Assembly: GCA_009823505.1 (NCBI GenBank)
Contig: VZQC01007977.1
Location: forward strand, 685,438-749,437
DNA from: Rhizomys pruinosus
Taxonomy: Eukaryota > Chordata > Mammalia > Rodentia > Spalacidae
Direction: 5' to 3'
DNA: 64,000 bases
Shown here piece by piece: positions 1-12,814 of this stretch (within the stretch, counting starts at the first letter, position 1; each line of letters begins with the position of its first letter). A model generated the notes under the pieces. It did no database searches. It was not told the origin of the DNA and saw only the letters and a list, made by a program, of their open reading frames with translations. The position numbers and the translations under genes are program-made.

Positions 1-1115
1 AAGAAGAAACCTGGGGTGGGTATCTGGGAGAGAAGACTTAATGGTGAGAAGGGGACTTACTCCCTCAACTAAATTGCAGCAGGAACTCAAACAACAAGGT
101 TTAAAATAACTACAATACTAGGAACAGCCAGGGGCCAGATGGCAGATGAACTCAGCTTCCCTCTGTCCTACTAACTAGATTTGTTTATTCCAAGAGGCAG
201 GGCCAGGATTAGCCTGAAAACAGAGAAGGAAAATGGCTGTGGGCGTACAAAGATTTTCCAGGAGTATGTGTTTTCTTCGACCCCTAGATGCTAACTATAT
301 TTATCTTAGGTAAAGCTAAATGTTTTCTTCTTCCTTTTTTTTTCTTTCTTTTGTCTTCTTGGCTTTAAAATAACACATCTACAAACACTGAGTTGCTGAT
401 GCTGTTTGAAAGGAGAGATGCTTCCTTCACTGCAAATTAAGTACTTAGAGTGAACAAGGCAGCTTAGTTCATCTCTCAGAGGATGCTGAAAGTAAGACAG
501 GAAAAACTCTAATAGCTGTACGGGAAAATTAACAAGATATATCAAAGAATGATGTTAGCTAGTACTCAGGCACACCCACACATGTTAGCAGGAATTAATT
601 TCAATTACTCTTACTACTGATCCACGGAGTAAATGCAATTAATTTAGAAATTTAATTCTTGGTCTTTAGGGAGGTAAACCTAATAGTTTAACAGTAGATT
701 ATTTCAAAGCCAGGGCTTATAAATGAGGGAGTACAAGCAAGGAAAATTCAGGAAACTGTTTGTAGGGAGAACTGAAAATCTGGAAGTGAGACTCAAGATG
801 ACCATTTAACCCATCCTCCAGGAACATGTCTTTCTTTCAAGCCCCTCACTGTAGGGACTTGGTCAAGTTAATAAATCATAGGAATTAAATCTAACATTTG
901 CTAGAACCTTTTCATGCGGCATCCTTAGAGGGAGGAAGAAAAAGAACAGAAACCCCAGACTAGGGCCTCCGAGAACCAGCAGAGCGGAAGAGGAAGCACA
1001 GGCCTTCCCAGACAGCACGGTCTGACAGTGGGACTGACTTCCTGGTTCTTCGTAAATGTGGTAAAGTGACATGTGCATGAGCACTTCATGGCACACACAA
1101 AGGAAGCCATGTTTA

Positions 1116-1218
1116 AGAATAATCCCAGTACTTTGAAGGCTAAAGCAGGAGGATCACTGAGAGTTCAAAACCAGCCTGGGCTACAAAGTAAATGAATAAA
1201 GATTAAAACAAAACAAAA
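1116..1218 (+). repeat. Old B1-like SINE fragment
   Basis: The text 'aatcccagtactttgaaggc...ccagcctgggctacaaag' is a diverged 7SL-derived (B1/proto-B1) body ending in an AAAACAAAAC tail. It is 5' truncated, and no clear TSD is seen. Confidence 0.6.
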
Positions 1219-1396
1219 CTGGACTGGCGAGGGAGCGTAGTGGGTAAAGTCCTTGCCCCCAAACCTGGTGACCTGATTCCTATCCCCAGAACATGTGCAA
1301 AGTTGGAAGCAGTGAACCAACTCTGCAAGTTGACCTCTGACCTCCACAGGTGTCCCTGGCAAGTGTACCCCCAAATAATAATAAATAAGTAAACTT
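1219..1396 (+). repeat. RSINE/B4-type tRNA-derived SINE
   Basis: It opens 'ctggcgagggagcgtagtggg', keeps 'gacctgattcctatccccagaac', and ends with 'gacctccacaggtgtccctggcaagtgtacccccaaataataataaataag'-like sequence typical of this rodent family. It abuts the B1-like fragment at 1116 and a further B1 at 1444, so this is a SINE cluster. Confidence 0.6.
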
Positions 1397-1443
1397 TAAG
1401 AAAGAAAGAAATTCCAGGCAAATAAACTTTAAGAAAGAAAGAA

Positions 1444-1557
1444 AAGCACTTGGGAGGCAGAGGCAGCAATCTCTGTGAGTTCAAGGCAGGCTGGTCTCTA
1501 CAGATAGAGTTCCAGATGACAGCTGGAGGCTACAGGGAAACCCTGTCTCATAAAGAC

Positions 1558-1592
<35 letters not shown>
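1444..1592 (+). repeat. B1 SINE, 5' truncated, with a 34-bp A tail
   Basis: The body 'gcacttgggaggcagaggcag...ccctgtctcataaagacc' is B1. The tail is an uninterrupted run of about 34 A (1559-1592). A short (TA)n patch follows at 1627-1642. Confidence 0.85.
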
Positions 1593-1594
<2 letters not shown>

Positions 1595-1754
1595 GTATTT
1601 TAGTATTCATAGATTATATAGTATCAATATATATATATATATAGTTTCATAATTCCCAACTGCTCACTCTGGATCAAGTGACAGGCTGTACACTGGCCAC
1701 ATGACTGGCCCCAAATGTACCTAGTGAAGTTTAATAACCACTTTCTTTCTTTTC

Positions 1755-2085
1755 TTTTCCTTTGTGTGTGTGTGTGCTGTATACACACATGTCTATGTGG
1801 GGTGTGATCACTTGCATGTGCACATGCAGAGATAAGAGGTCAATGTGGTATGTCTTTCTCTTTTACTCTCTATCTTACTTTTTGAGACAGGGTCTCTCCC
1901 TGAACCTGGAGCTACACACTCAGCTGGAATGATTGGCCAGCAAGCCCCTGGGAGCCGCCCGTCTTCACCTCCCTATGCAGGGGATACAGACGCAAGTGCA
2001 CACCTAGCTTTTATACAAGTACTGGGGATCCGGACTCAGGTCCCCAGGCTTGCCAGGCAGGCACTTTGTCCACTGAGACCCCTGA
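1755..2085. repeat. Rodent interspersed repeat with TG-rich head
   Basis: A TG/TATG-rich head leads into 'tttttgagacagggtctc...ggccagcaagcccctggga...actggggatccggactcaggtcc...ggcaggcactttgtccactgag'. Related copies lie at about 35265, 36125, 55430 and 61015. I do not assign a Repbase name. Confidence 0.55.
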
Positions 2086-2298
2086 AGTGTTCATTTCATA
2101 TGCACAGGCTTCAAAAACACTGTTAAACTCCAGACATTTAACTTAAATCTATACACCCCTCATCCTAGACATACTGTGATGACTGAGCATTTCCTGTCCT
2201 CACTCATGTAAGGATGATGCAGCTGAACACTGGGAGGGGTCACACAGACACAACGGTAACATGGCCTCAACATCTCTGTCAGAACAGGCCAGTCTTTA

Positions 2299-2445
<147 letters not shown>

Positions 2446-2555
2446 TCAGTGAGAGACACAGCCAGGGTTATGGTGTTTCTTTACTATGACTTACTAGGTA
2501 TTCCCGAAATGCACTTTGTAGCTCCAAAAGTCTTAACAGATTTGAAAAATCTTTT

Positions 2556-2798
2556 TTTTTAATATTTTATTTATTTATTTATGTGTATGAATGTACTGTC
2601 TGCATGCAGGTCTGTGCACCTGTGTCGTGCGATGCCGTGGAGGTCAGAAGAGGGCGTCGGATTCCCCTGGAACTGGAGTTCTCCTGGAATTGGAGTTACA
2701 GACGGTTCTCAGGCCGCCATGGGTGCTGGGGATCGAACCCGGGTCCTCTGTAAGAGCAGTCGGCGCTCTTAACCGCTAGGCCATCTCTCAAGCCCAGG
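2556..2798 (-). repeat. B2/B3-type SINE with TSD and 17-bp internal duplication
   Basis: Read on the minus strand this is a tRNA-derived SINE whose B-box region is 'gggttcgatcccc' and whose tail is AATAAATAAA-like. It is flanked by the perfect direct repeat TTTGAAAAATCTTTT (2541-2555 and 2799-2813), so it is an intact retroposition. The motif CCTGGAAYTGGAGTT occurs twice in tandem (2666-2680 and 2683-2697), a diagnostic shared only with the copy at 30225. Confidence 0.92.
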
Positions 2799-3261
2799 TT
2801 TGAAAAATCTTTTACTGGTAAAAGTTAGCTTCAATTGATGGCTGACTCAGCTGCAGCTTGTACTTGTAAGTGGAATGGGTGACTGTACACATTTATTTAG
2901 TGGCACTAGTCAGGAAACCAGTGGACTAGTTGGGCTGGTCTGCTTGACTAGAAGATGACTGATGTAAGAGTGGAGGAGACAAGATCTTTCCTGGAGCAGT
3001 TTGGATCCCACAGAACGGGTTTTCCCTCCCAGAAGTGCATTAGAATGAAGGCTCTAATATGGTGTTGAGTTACTGCACCATCAATTCTCACCGACTAATC
3101 ACTGATAGCCATTTTCTTGTCTCCATGTTGGGACAGGATCTGATCTTGATTTAGTGTCTTTGAGGAAGCTCAGAGGACAGTTCTCAATACAAGCAGGCAA
3201 CCCAAAATCCAGGAGGTGCCAGGTCTGCATGGTCATGACGTATCTGTGTAAGAACTGCCCT

Positions 3262-3418
3262 AGCCGGGCATGGTGGTGCACGCCTTTAATTCTAGCATTT
3301 GGGAGGTAGAGGCAGGCGGATCTTTGTGAGTTCAAGGCCAGCCTGGTCTACAGAGCAAGTTCCAGGACAGCTGGGGCTACAGGGAGACCCTGTCTCAAAA
3401 AGACCAAAAAAATAAAAA
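3262..3418 (+). repeat. B1 SINE with TSD
   Basis: This is a full-length B1 body from 'gccgggcatggtggtgcacgcc' to 'ctgtctcaaaaagacc' plus an A-rich tail. It is bracketed by the 12-bp TSD AAGAACTGCCCT (3250-3261 and 3419-3430). Confidence 0.93.
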
Positions 3419-3597
3419 AAGAACTGCCCTTATTACCTTAAAGGCCTGAGTTAAAATCTGGGCTGACAGAGAAATAATATTTGAGCTAAACACAGTCACA
3501 AAAGTCCCCAGGTCTGTGTCAAGATTTTGTACAGCAACTATATTGGGTCTATTTCTTCCTTGCTCCATGGTCCCAAGGTGCCAGATATTGTTTTAAA

Positions 3598-3744
3598 AGC
3601 GCATGCCTTTAATCCCAGCCCTTGGGAGGCAGAGGCAGGTGGATCTCTGTGAATTCAAGCCCAGCCTGGTCTACATAGTGAGCTCCAGGCCAGCTGGGAC
3701 TAAAGGGAGACCCTGTCTCAAAAAATACAAAAAAAAAAAAAAAG
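3598..3744 (+). repeat. B1 SINE, 5' truncated
   Basis: It starts inside the B1 body ('gcgcatgcctttaatcccag') and ends in about 15 A. No convincing TSD is visible. Confidence 0.85.
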
Positions 3745-4900
3745 TGCAAAATGTAGGTAACGTTTGTGAGCAGCCCTCGTAGCCTTCTTTTGCCTGAAAG
3801 CCGCCTGCATGACAGGCTTGACTGGACCCCCAAGTTCTCTCTCTGACCAAGTTATCAGGATTGTGCTGCAGGGGGGTGCACAGGTGCATGTGCAGATGTG
3901 TAAGTGGGTTGGGGAAGAAATGATCACTGTTCATGGAATGCTCACTTTGGGTTTTATTCTTAGTTTCTTACTGTTCCATTGAGTTTCCAGGTGAATTTAT
4001 GAATAAAAATGGAAGAAAAGGGCATCCACAGTCTAGTGTTATGCAGGATGAATATCCAAAATGCCTGGAACTAGAAATGGAATTTTGTGTACACAAATAT
4101 AATGAGATAACCAGGGATTGGAACCCAGGTTTAAGCACAAATTGTATTTCTTATACAAATAGGTACAAATAGCCTGAAGGTAATTCCATACAATATTTTA
4201 AAAATTTTTGTGCACGAATCAGAACCTTACAGATGAAACTCTGTGCAGGGTTTCCCAGCTAGTGTTTTTAGGCCAGCTGGGGTCTGGGATTTGGGGACTA
4301 GAGATGCTTAATTTGTAGTGAGTTTTAGAAACTCTCTCATGATCCAATAAAACAGAGCTGACAGAGAATGGAAGGCTGAGTATTTGAGTCTGCCCTTCAC
4401 TTTTATGGACTATCCTGAGTTCCCAGAATTTGCTGTATAATTATAACTTTCTGTGTTTAGATTCCCACTTCCACTTTAGAGGGGAGACAGAGTGATGTCA
4501 TGGGTTCAGTCTAGAGAGCTCAGCCTTAACTCTTTCAGGACAGTGATTTGATCTTGTTCTCTAATGAAGCCATTTACAAGTACTGGGGTCCCTGTAAGCC
4601 AGAGTGAGCCATGGGGACTGTCAAAAAAGGGGGGCGGAGGTGGGGAACAAGTCCTGACATTCGATAGCACAGAGAGAACACTGATGATATACAAACATTG
4701 CATGAGTTCATTCATCATAATACAGTCACATTCACAGAGATGAAAAATAGAGGGTGCACTCCAGGGCTTGGGGCAGGAAGAAGCAGAGTTACTATTTAGT
4801 GAGAAAAGTCTCCGTTGTGCAATGTAAAAGAGCTCTGGAAATTAACTGTGCAAACACATGGCTGTTGATTATGCTACTGAGCTAGGGATAAAAATGTTTA

Positions 4901-5092
<192 letters not shown>

Positions 5093-5825
5093 TCAAAAAG
5101 CACATGGTAACATCTAAAATGATGCCTGAACGTGCTTTTATTGAAAGAAATTAAACTTATTTTAAATGTCATATCTACTTGATGTACAAAAATTAGAAAA
5201 AAATTAAGAAAATCATCTATAATACTTTTATTCCTGGGAGGGGGAGCATACTTGGGATTCTAATTACCCGGTGTTTTTAAGAGTGTGTGGGGTAAACATG
5301 TAATTTTCAACATGGAAGTAGGGTCAGACTACATATACTTAGAAGCTATGACCCTCTCTGAGTGATATGGAGAGACATACATTTTAATTTACTGACTGGC
5401 TCCCAAGGAGTTGAATTTCTTTTTGTAGGCTTACTTAGTATTAGTCTATCCAATCTCCCACAACAATTTGCAATATCATCTTGATATTGTAACAGAATGA
5501 GTGATGGATCTATTTAAAGCTAAATGTTTATATATTGTTATTTACAAAGAGGAAATTTCCAGATGTTAGCATGCCTTTTGGGCACACATGCCAGCATCTG
5601 ATGTCACTTCCTGAGAGGAGGGTTGGCAAATTGTGTGTAGTGGAAAGTGATATCCAGGGGGTGCCTTGGAAGGCCTTCTGTGTCAGGCCTTGTCACATTG
5701 CGAGAATGAGCCACAGAGGGCAGTCAACCCAAGTGCAGGACGGTGGGCACAAGCCCGACAGACAGGGCAGGCAGAGGTGGGGCCTGTGCATCAACAAGCA
5801 CCGGACAGGAATCCTGAGTGTTTAA

Positions 5826-6232
5826 GTTTGTCTTCCATTGCTGTGACAAAACACTCTGACCAACACCAACTTGGGGAGGAAAGGGTTCATTCAGCTCACA
5901 TCTCCTGGGTCACAGTTCATCACTCAGGGAGCCCAAGGCAGGAACTCAGGGCAGGAACCTGGAGGCAGGAGCTGAAGCACAGGCCATGGAGGAATGCTGC
6001 TTACTGGCTTGCTCCCCTGGCCCGTGCACAGCCTGATTTCTTATACTGTACACAACAACCTGCCCAGGGTGGCACCACCCACAGTGAGCTGGGCCCTCCC
6101 ACATTGCTCAATAATCAAGACAATACTCCATAGACGTGGCCACAGGCCAGTCCAATGGAGCCAATTCTCCAACTGAGGCTCCCTCAACCCAGGTGTGTCA
6201 AGTTGACACTAAAGCTATCCAGCACAGGGAGT
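5826..6232 (-). mobile_element. Rodent LTR-like interspersed repeat, antisense
   Basis: It opens 'ttgtcttccattgctgtgacaaaacactctgaccaac' and closes 'gtgtcaagttgacactaaagc', which is the reverse of a common rodent repeat. The sense form of that repeat ends in an AATAAA signal followed by 'ccctttcctcccc...tcacagcaa'. A sense-orientation end of the same family is at about 29430, and another antisense copy at 45257. I recognise the family but do not assign a name. The copy is diverged and non-coding. Confidence 0.6.
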
Positions 6233-7234
6233 AAAGAGGAAAGAACAGACTGAGCTAGTTCCAACCTATGGTGACAATATGAGTCCATATTCCTCAAGGT
6301 TTATACAAGTGCTCTACCAAGGGGTGCTAGCTCTCTCATAACCATAGACATAAACACGAACAACACCCACAGACATAAAACCCCAATTTCAGAGTTTGGG
6401 CCAATGGAGATAATGCTCCTTTGTCAGAATTAGGCTCCAGTCACAGGGACTTTGTGGTATGTGAGATCTTAGCTATGACCTTTGGGACAGTGAAATATAC
6501 AGATGGGAATTCCAGAGGTCATAGTGGTCAAAGAGGTGAGTTCAGGGCGAGGAAGCTGATGGTTATGATGCCCAGAGTGCAGAGCTAAGCTGCAAAGGGA
6601 AGAAACGGTGTCAGGTGACAGGGGTGGCTGGGCCGTTTAGATCACCAAGGGATCAAGAAGAGAAGCTGAGCAAGTGACATGAAGGAAGGACAGCTGTGCT
6701 TGGACCTGTATTTGGATCAGAAGCCCTCCAGACAGGAGCGGCGGACAGGCGGCCTGACTGGACCCTGGAAGGCAGTGTAGGAGCCAACGTCTTAATCTGG
6801 AATGAGATAAGATGCGTGTGTGTTCAGCTGGTGGAAAGCAAAGCCAGAGTGCAGGTGCTCCAGATCACAAAGTCCACTCTGGGCGCTGAGCTGCAGACGC
6901 TTGCCTCTTTCATATCATTGCTGCTACTTATGTGTGTATTTGTTTTTATGTAGTCAACAAATGTTCACTCGTGCAGGGTCTTATAAGGAGACAGTCTTGA
7001 CTTACCCACACCTCTGCCCTGACCCTGGCAGAAGCAACTGGTGATGAAAAGAGCAGCGATGCCACACACAAGAGTGTGTGCTGCTATAAACAGCTCACGA
7101 GTGAAAATCCTCTAGCAAAGGTTACAGTCCAGGGAGCATGCCAGCTGACAGGACCTAAGTGCAGGGGTGATGCCGAAGACCATGGCGCTAGGGAGAGGCC
7201 GAGAGCCAGAACAGTGGTGTCATGGGCAAACCAT

Positions 7235-7635
7235 GTCTCCCTGAAGTTCAAACATCAAAGTCCTAACCCCAGGACCTCGAAATGTGACCTTATGTAGCAA
7301 CAGGGCCACTGTGAATATAATAATATGAGGTCATACTGGAGTGGGTGGGTGTCCAACCCAGTATGACTGGGGACCTTATGAAAGGGGCAAATTGGACACA
7401 AAGAGAGCTCGGCAGAGGAAGAACCCTCTGTGATGGTGGGGGGCAGAGACTGGATCATGCCATTCCATGCTGAAGACTAGAAACCAGGGGGCAGGAAAGG
7501 TCAGGTTGTCCTCAAAGTGCTCAGAAGGAATGAGCCCTGCCCCCTGGCTTCTTGCCTCCAAAGTTCAGAACCCTAAGACGGTTCATTTCTGCTGTTTAAG
7601 CTACTAAGTATCTTGGCACACTAGCCTGACAAATG
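7235..7635 (+). mobile_element. MaLR-type (MLT1/MST-like) solo LTR
   Basis: Diagnostic blocks in order are 'caaagtcctaacccc', 'gaatataataatatgaggtcatactgg', 'ccttatgaaaggggcaaattggacacaaagag', 'ctcagaaggaatgagccctgcc' and 'tttctgctgtttaagc'. These match the ancient mammalian ERVL-MaLR LTR layout. No internal retroviral sequence is adjacent, so it is a solo LTR fossil. Confidence 0.7.
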
Positions 7636-9257
7636 ACAATAGATAGTTTCTGAGAAAGAGAATTATTTTTGTGTTAAGACTCTGCGGGGGGGGGGCAGCA
7701 AGAAAAGATGAGACCTGCATTTGCGCAGCTGAGGACAGAGCCTGAGGTCTGCTTCTGTGTTGCCTGGGAATAGGGAGATCAATGGGGCGAGCTTCCCTAC
7801 CCTGCGAATACAACTTGTCATTCCAGTATTTAATGAAAGCATCAAATTGGGGCCGTGGTGCAGTCTGTCTGGAATAAACAAAAACCTGTTAATGAGGGCT
7901 GAAGAACTGTGAGGTTCTCAGTCCTTTCTCCCAGCTCTGCCTCCTGAGCATGTCCTAGTCCTGCCTTGCTCTTCCAGCTCCCAGAGCCCGGTGGGCTCCC
8001 AGTGCCCGGTGGGCTCCCAGAGCCCAGTTTCCAGGATGGTTGAGACTTCTGGGCCAAGGGTTGCTTCTCCTTCTTTGTACCTTTTTGTCCTACCTGGGCT
8101 CTTTGATTTTTAGCTACTAAAGGAGACATGTAGAGACCAAAGATAGCTTTTTCTTACTTCTGGTCTTTCTTACATGGTACATTAAGAGACTCTTGTCCCC
8201 CTCCTCCGAATACTGTATGTGTGTAAAATTCCAGCACCTGTTCCAACCCGGTCTCTCCTGTCCTCCACTTCCACTCGCCTGTGCTAGCCCCTGAGCTATT
8301 TCTAGCTTGGTCTGAACTGGTGACTTGGGTGATTTACTTAAAACGGTTTACATACAGTCCTAATGACAAGTGTAGCTAGCTGCCTTAGCAACATTCAGTA
8401 AACTTCAGCTTTGAACAACTGCCTTACTAGGACTGTTCTGAAAGCTAGTCTTCCTTAAGAAGAACAGAAAGATATAAAACAGAGTTAAACAAAACTGAAC
8501 ATCTGTAAACAGGTTTTATGACTCTGCAAACAACAGGATACTGACTTGACCTATGTACAGGTAGAAGGCTTGACCTAGACCAAACAAGGACAGGAAGGCC
8601 TTTCAAATTCATGCATCCTATGACCTCAGCCAAGTGACAACAGCCGGTTCTGCAACCAGTGGTTCTCAAACCTGTTGCGTTGGTTAGTTACTTGCACTTA
8701 TTGCAAACCATGAAATATTCATGTTAATGAGAAATAATCTACACATATACTTTTTTTTTTCTGGGAACAGAGACCCTCTCCCTCCATTTTAGGAACATTA
8801 TAATAATGTATTTCTAAGATGCAAAATTCAGAACAATTATTCTAATTCAAATTCCCAAAGCATTGATATATAAAAGTCTTTCCAGTATTATTTACTGACC
8901 CACTGAATCCTACTTATGAGGCTTTTTTGTGGAAGCATGCATTTGCATCCTTGGGTTTCTAATGTATGTCTTCCAAAACATGGCTGATAAACTACATTTA
9001 AATAATCGCAAATATGTGTTGAATGACTTGTTCACATTAGCTGTAACAATTACCTAGCTGTGAACGGGACAGTTTCCTGCATGAAGGCTGGGATGCTGAT
9101 GTGGCATACACTCAATTATATTCTGTAATGGTCAGTGTTTGTCTGGAAACCATGGAGACGGGAGGTGCACACATGGTCTAGGCCTTGGTGAAATGTTCTG
9201 ATCCATGTGTAATAGAAGTGAAGCAAATGTGAAATTCTAACACAAGAACAAAAGTCA

Positions 9258-9417
9258 AGCCGGACGTGGTGGCGCATGCCTTTAATCCTAGCACTCGGGA
9301 GGCAGAGGCAGGCGGATCTTTGTGAGTTCAAGGCCAGCCTGGTCTACAGAGTGAGTTCCAGGACAGCTGGGACTACAGGGAGACCCTGTCTCGAAAAAAA
9401 AAAAAAAAAAAAAAAAA
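9258..9417 (+). repeat. B1 SINE with TSD and long A tail
   Basis: This is a full-length B1 starting 'agccggacgtggtggcgcatgcc', ending in about 25 A. The 14-bp TSD AAGAACAAAAGTCA lies at 9244-9257 and 9418-9431. The low divergence and intact tail suggest a fairly recent insertion. Confidence 0.93.
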
Positions 9418-10067
9418 AAGAACAAAAGTCAGCCCCCTCCCCCAATCATGACTTGGTAGAGTGAGGTTCATCAGAAGTCAATGCAAGGGTCTGCATCTCA
9501 CTATAGAACACATCTTATTTTATTCTGAATGCTCATGATATAGCCATGGTTTTCATATAGTAGGGATCTGGTTACTATGGATTGAATCAGTAGATGATCA
9601 ATCTGTCATTCCCCCAAAGAAGTGATGGAAAAGGCATCCTCATATCTTTCTGACTCCTTATAGCTCCATTCTTTGTGATTCTGCAGCTCCTTCTACCAAG
9701 CTGGAGTTTGGTGTCTGCCCCTTGGCCTTCGCCTGCCGATGCACTCTGGTCAGTAGTGTGCAATGGAAACGGTGGTGTGGTGACTTACAAGGCTTCTGTG
9801 CCTCTATTCTGCTCCTTGGGAGTCCAGCCACAGCCATCTAGAAATGCTCAGGCAGTGCTACTGGACTATGAGGGATGGACAGTATAGAAGAAAGCCCAGC
9901 TGTCTCAGGAAAGGCCACGGGGCCATCCCCGTCTTGAGCTCCTTCAAGACCAGCCACATTCTGATCCTCAGCTGACCACAGGGATGTGAGCCCAGCAAAG
10001 TCCAAAAGAACAAAAGTAACTGCTTGCTTTATAAGCCATTAAGTACTGGGGTGAGCTGTTTCTTTTT

Positions 10068-10268
10068 TGTTTTTGTTATTTTGTTGTCTCCTGTAACCCA
10101 GGCTGGCCTTGATCCTATGTGACTGAGGATGGCCTTGAACTCCTGATCTTACTGTCTCCACTTCCCAAGTGCACCACCACATCCAACTTTACAATGCTGG
10201 AGACCGAGTCCAGGGCTGTGTGCATGCTAGGCAGACATTCTGCCAGCGGAGCAGCACTGCTTGTTAGC
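10068..10268 (-). repeat. B4-like SINE (B1-ID fusion), antisense
   Basis: In plus-strand order it shows a B1-like reverse body ('caggctggcctt...gatggccttgaactcctgatctt...accaccacatcc') followed by an ID-like reverse body ('ctggagaccgagtccagggctgtgtgcatgctaggcagac'). That is the layout of an antisense B4. Confidence 0.55.
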
Positions 10269-10679
10269 CTCTGGGGCAGGTTCTCACATAACACTCTAGC
10301 ATTCTAGTTGGTGTCACTTGTCATATAGAACCTGTCCACCCTTCATAGGGCTAGTCATGAATAGGGGGAAAGTCTGAAAAGAGAAGACGGGCAGACATAA
10401 CCAATTGAGAATGAACTCAGCTGCTCATGGTAAGGGCCTGCACATGGTTATTTCTCCTAGCTTGTGCTGACTGTCAGTCACTTCAGAATGGGAAGCAGGT
10501 CACCACTGGGAGCAAATGTGCAAAGAAAACTAAAGTCGACAGCAGCGCTTCCTATACCATTGTGAACGAGGAGGCAGAAAGTACTCATGTTGGTTAATGA
10601 AACCAACTTGGGCTCAGCTGAAACTAATTACGAGGGCAGCCAGCTCCCCTCTTTTATACATGTGCCAAGCATGGGAAAC

Positions 10680-10915
10680 AGGATATTGCCTGCACCATGG
10701 CCACTGGCTTAAACTACAGTGTGGTGCTGAGTAGGAAGAGGAGCCATCTCTCCCACACAAGCTCCACCAAGCTTTCCTGGGGAAGAGCCTGTGTGGGGTT
10801 TGCTCCAGCCATGTCTGGAAAATCTGCGCCCATGAACAAAAATGTCAGAGATTGGCAGACTGCTTCACTCACAAGACAAAATAAATATGAAACATAATGA
10901 AAAAAAAAAAAAAAG
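10680..10915 (+). other. Unidentified segment ending in a 15-A tail
   Basis: The stretch ends 'caaaataaatatgaaacataatg' then about 15 A, which resembles the 3' end of a retroposed transcript. A short open frame (10697-10897) overlaps it, but its translation does not resemble a protein I know, and I find no matching TSD around it. It may be a retrocopy remnant or an old LINE 3' end. Confidence 0.2.
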
Positions 10916-11462
10916 CACTCCTTAACTATAGGGCACGCAATGAAAAGGACAGTAACAGGTTCCTCCTCTTATTGGGACAGGCGCAATGGATAACAGATGA
11001 CACTACCAAGGGGCTTCTGCTGATTTCTGACTGCAGCCAATTCTGATTGGCCTACTGTGGCCCACAAACTGGTGGTGCACAGATGACATCAGCTCCATGG
11101 AACTAAGGAGCCACATCTGCATCCAATTTCTCAGTTGTGGACATAGCTAAACTTGACACCCCTTCCAAGTAAAGATGACCCGCAGGGACATGCAGGTCAC
11201 CAGTGCCAATACTGAGAGATGACATGTTAAGGGTCAGCCGGCTAAAGTGAAGCTGAACACGATGCTCAAGCCAGGGTTTCTGCAATTGCTGGAGGCACCA
11301 TGGAAGGACGTATGCTTGAAAAAAATCTTAGCAACCTAACAAGGCACTAGTTCATTCCACGGAGATGGTGCAGAATTATAAAGTACAGCCAATTTTGATA
11401 AATGTGAAAATAACTTTTTTTAGAGTCTATGAGGTTTAAAAAATGGACAAAAGAACACAGTG

Positions 11463-11613
11463 ACTGCTAGATGGTCCATGCCTTTAATCCTAGCACTCCA
11501 GAAACAGAAGCAGGTGGATTTCTTTGAGTTTCAAAGCCAGCCTGGTCTACATAGGGAGTCTCAGGTCAGCTGAAACTACATGGAGACTCTGTCTCAAAAA
11601 AAAAAAAAAAAAA
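11463..11613 (+). repeat. B1 SINE
   Basis: This is a B1 body with several substitutions ('ccatgcctttaatcctagcactccag...gagactctgtctc') and an A17-type tail. It is 5' degenerate. Confidence 0.8.
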
Positions 11614-12166
11614 TTAAAAGGGCCTCTAATGGTTAAAGCTGTATTAAGCATACATGAATATGAGAATAAATCTGCCTTCCTTGAGGCATCCCGACGTGTC
11701 CACTGGTGGTGGAGGGGCCCAGCATACGGCCGGGGCACAACACGGCAGTGCCCTCCCTGTGGGCTTCCATCCTGTCTCCACCTGGTCCTTCACCTGCTCC
11801 CCTGCCCAATCCCTCTTGCTCCCTGACTCCTTCTGGTTTCCATGCACTCCTCAGAGCTCTGCCTGGGCTGGGCTCTGCCCCTCCTCTGCCTGGTTCTCGA
11901 CCCTGCTCCTGCACATGGCATCCTCCCCGAGCTGTGCCACACAGGACTTAACTCCTGCCCTTCATTTCCCCTGTGTTATAATGGGCTGCTGCCACCCTCC
12001 CCTTCATTTTCTCAGCAACGGCTCTTCCTCTGCTCTCACTACCAGCCTGAAGCCCTCCCGGGTGGGAGGCAGGGAAGGCCCCCGCACTGGCTTTGCTTTA
12101 CTTTGCCATTCTCGAAAGCTCTCACCGGCTGAAAACAGGTTTTTCCAGAGCTCTAAAAATGGGCAC

Positions 12167-12170
<4 letters not shown>

Positions 12171-12215
<45 letters not shown>
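12171..12215 (+). repeat. (CT)22 microsatellite
   Basis: An uninterrupted CT dinucleotide run of about 45 bp sits in unique sequence. It is likely polymorphic. Confidence 0.95.
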
Positions 12216-12218
<3 letters not shown>

Positions 12219-12814
12219 TCCCCCCTTGGTGACATGTATTTAAAGAGAGGGGTGCTGCTGGCTACCATGTTCTTTGTACCTGCTTCACTTCTAGTCCTGA
12301 GCTTTGATTAACAGGGTCCAGAATGATATGCACTATCTGTTCAGCCACTGATGGGTGGGACTGTGTCCTTTGAAGTGAGTGAAACAAGGGAGATTCTAAC
12401 ACTCATTTTTCTGGAGTCCAGGGACAAGAGTTGATAGAATAAAGCCTCACCATTCAAAGGGGAGGAGGAAGAGCCCTGGCAATGCACATGCTGCACTTCT
12501 GCACAGGTAAAATGCCCATTTGTCCTTAAAAACATCCCAGGGGAAATAGATGAACTCTGTCAGGAACAAGACCCAAAACAAGAAATGTGCTCTAAATGTA
12601 CAGAAGGCCTCATGCTGTGGACCTTAGCTAATACCTTAAAGAGTAAACCAAACAGGAAAAGTAGAAAGCAAAGCCAAAAGGAACCATAAAATTGACCATT
12701 AATGAAAAAAAAAACAAAAAAAAACCACAGACAGAAAATGCAAGGTAGGGCTAAGACTGTAATTCTAATGCCACACAGAAATAATAGATGTGTAACAGGT
12801 AAGAAATGTGATTG

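Noticed and set aside
10697..10915. Processed pseudogene
   Set aside because: There is an A tail with an AATAAA-like motif, but no TSD and no recognisable parent protein. It is kept only as a low-confidence segment.
11654..12232. 192-codon plus-strand frame
   Set aside because: It ends in (CT)22-encoded Leu/Ser and has no recognisable domain. The sequence is ordinary intron 2, on the opposite strand from Ankh.
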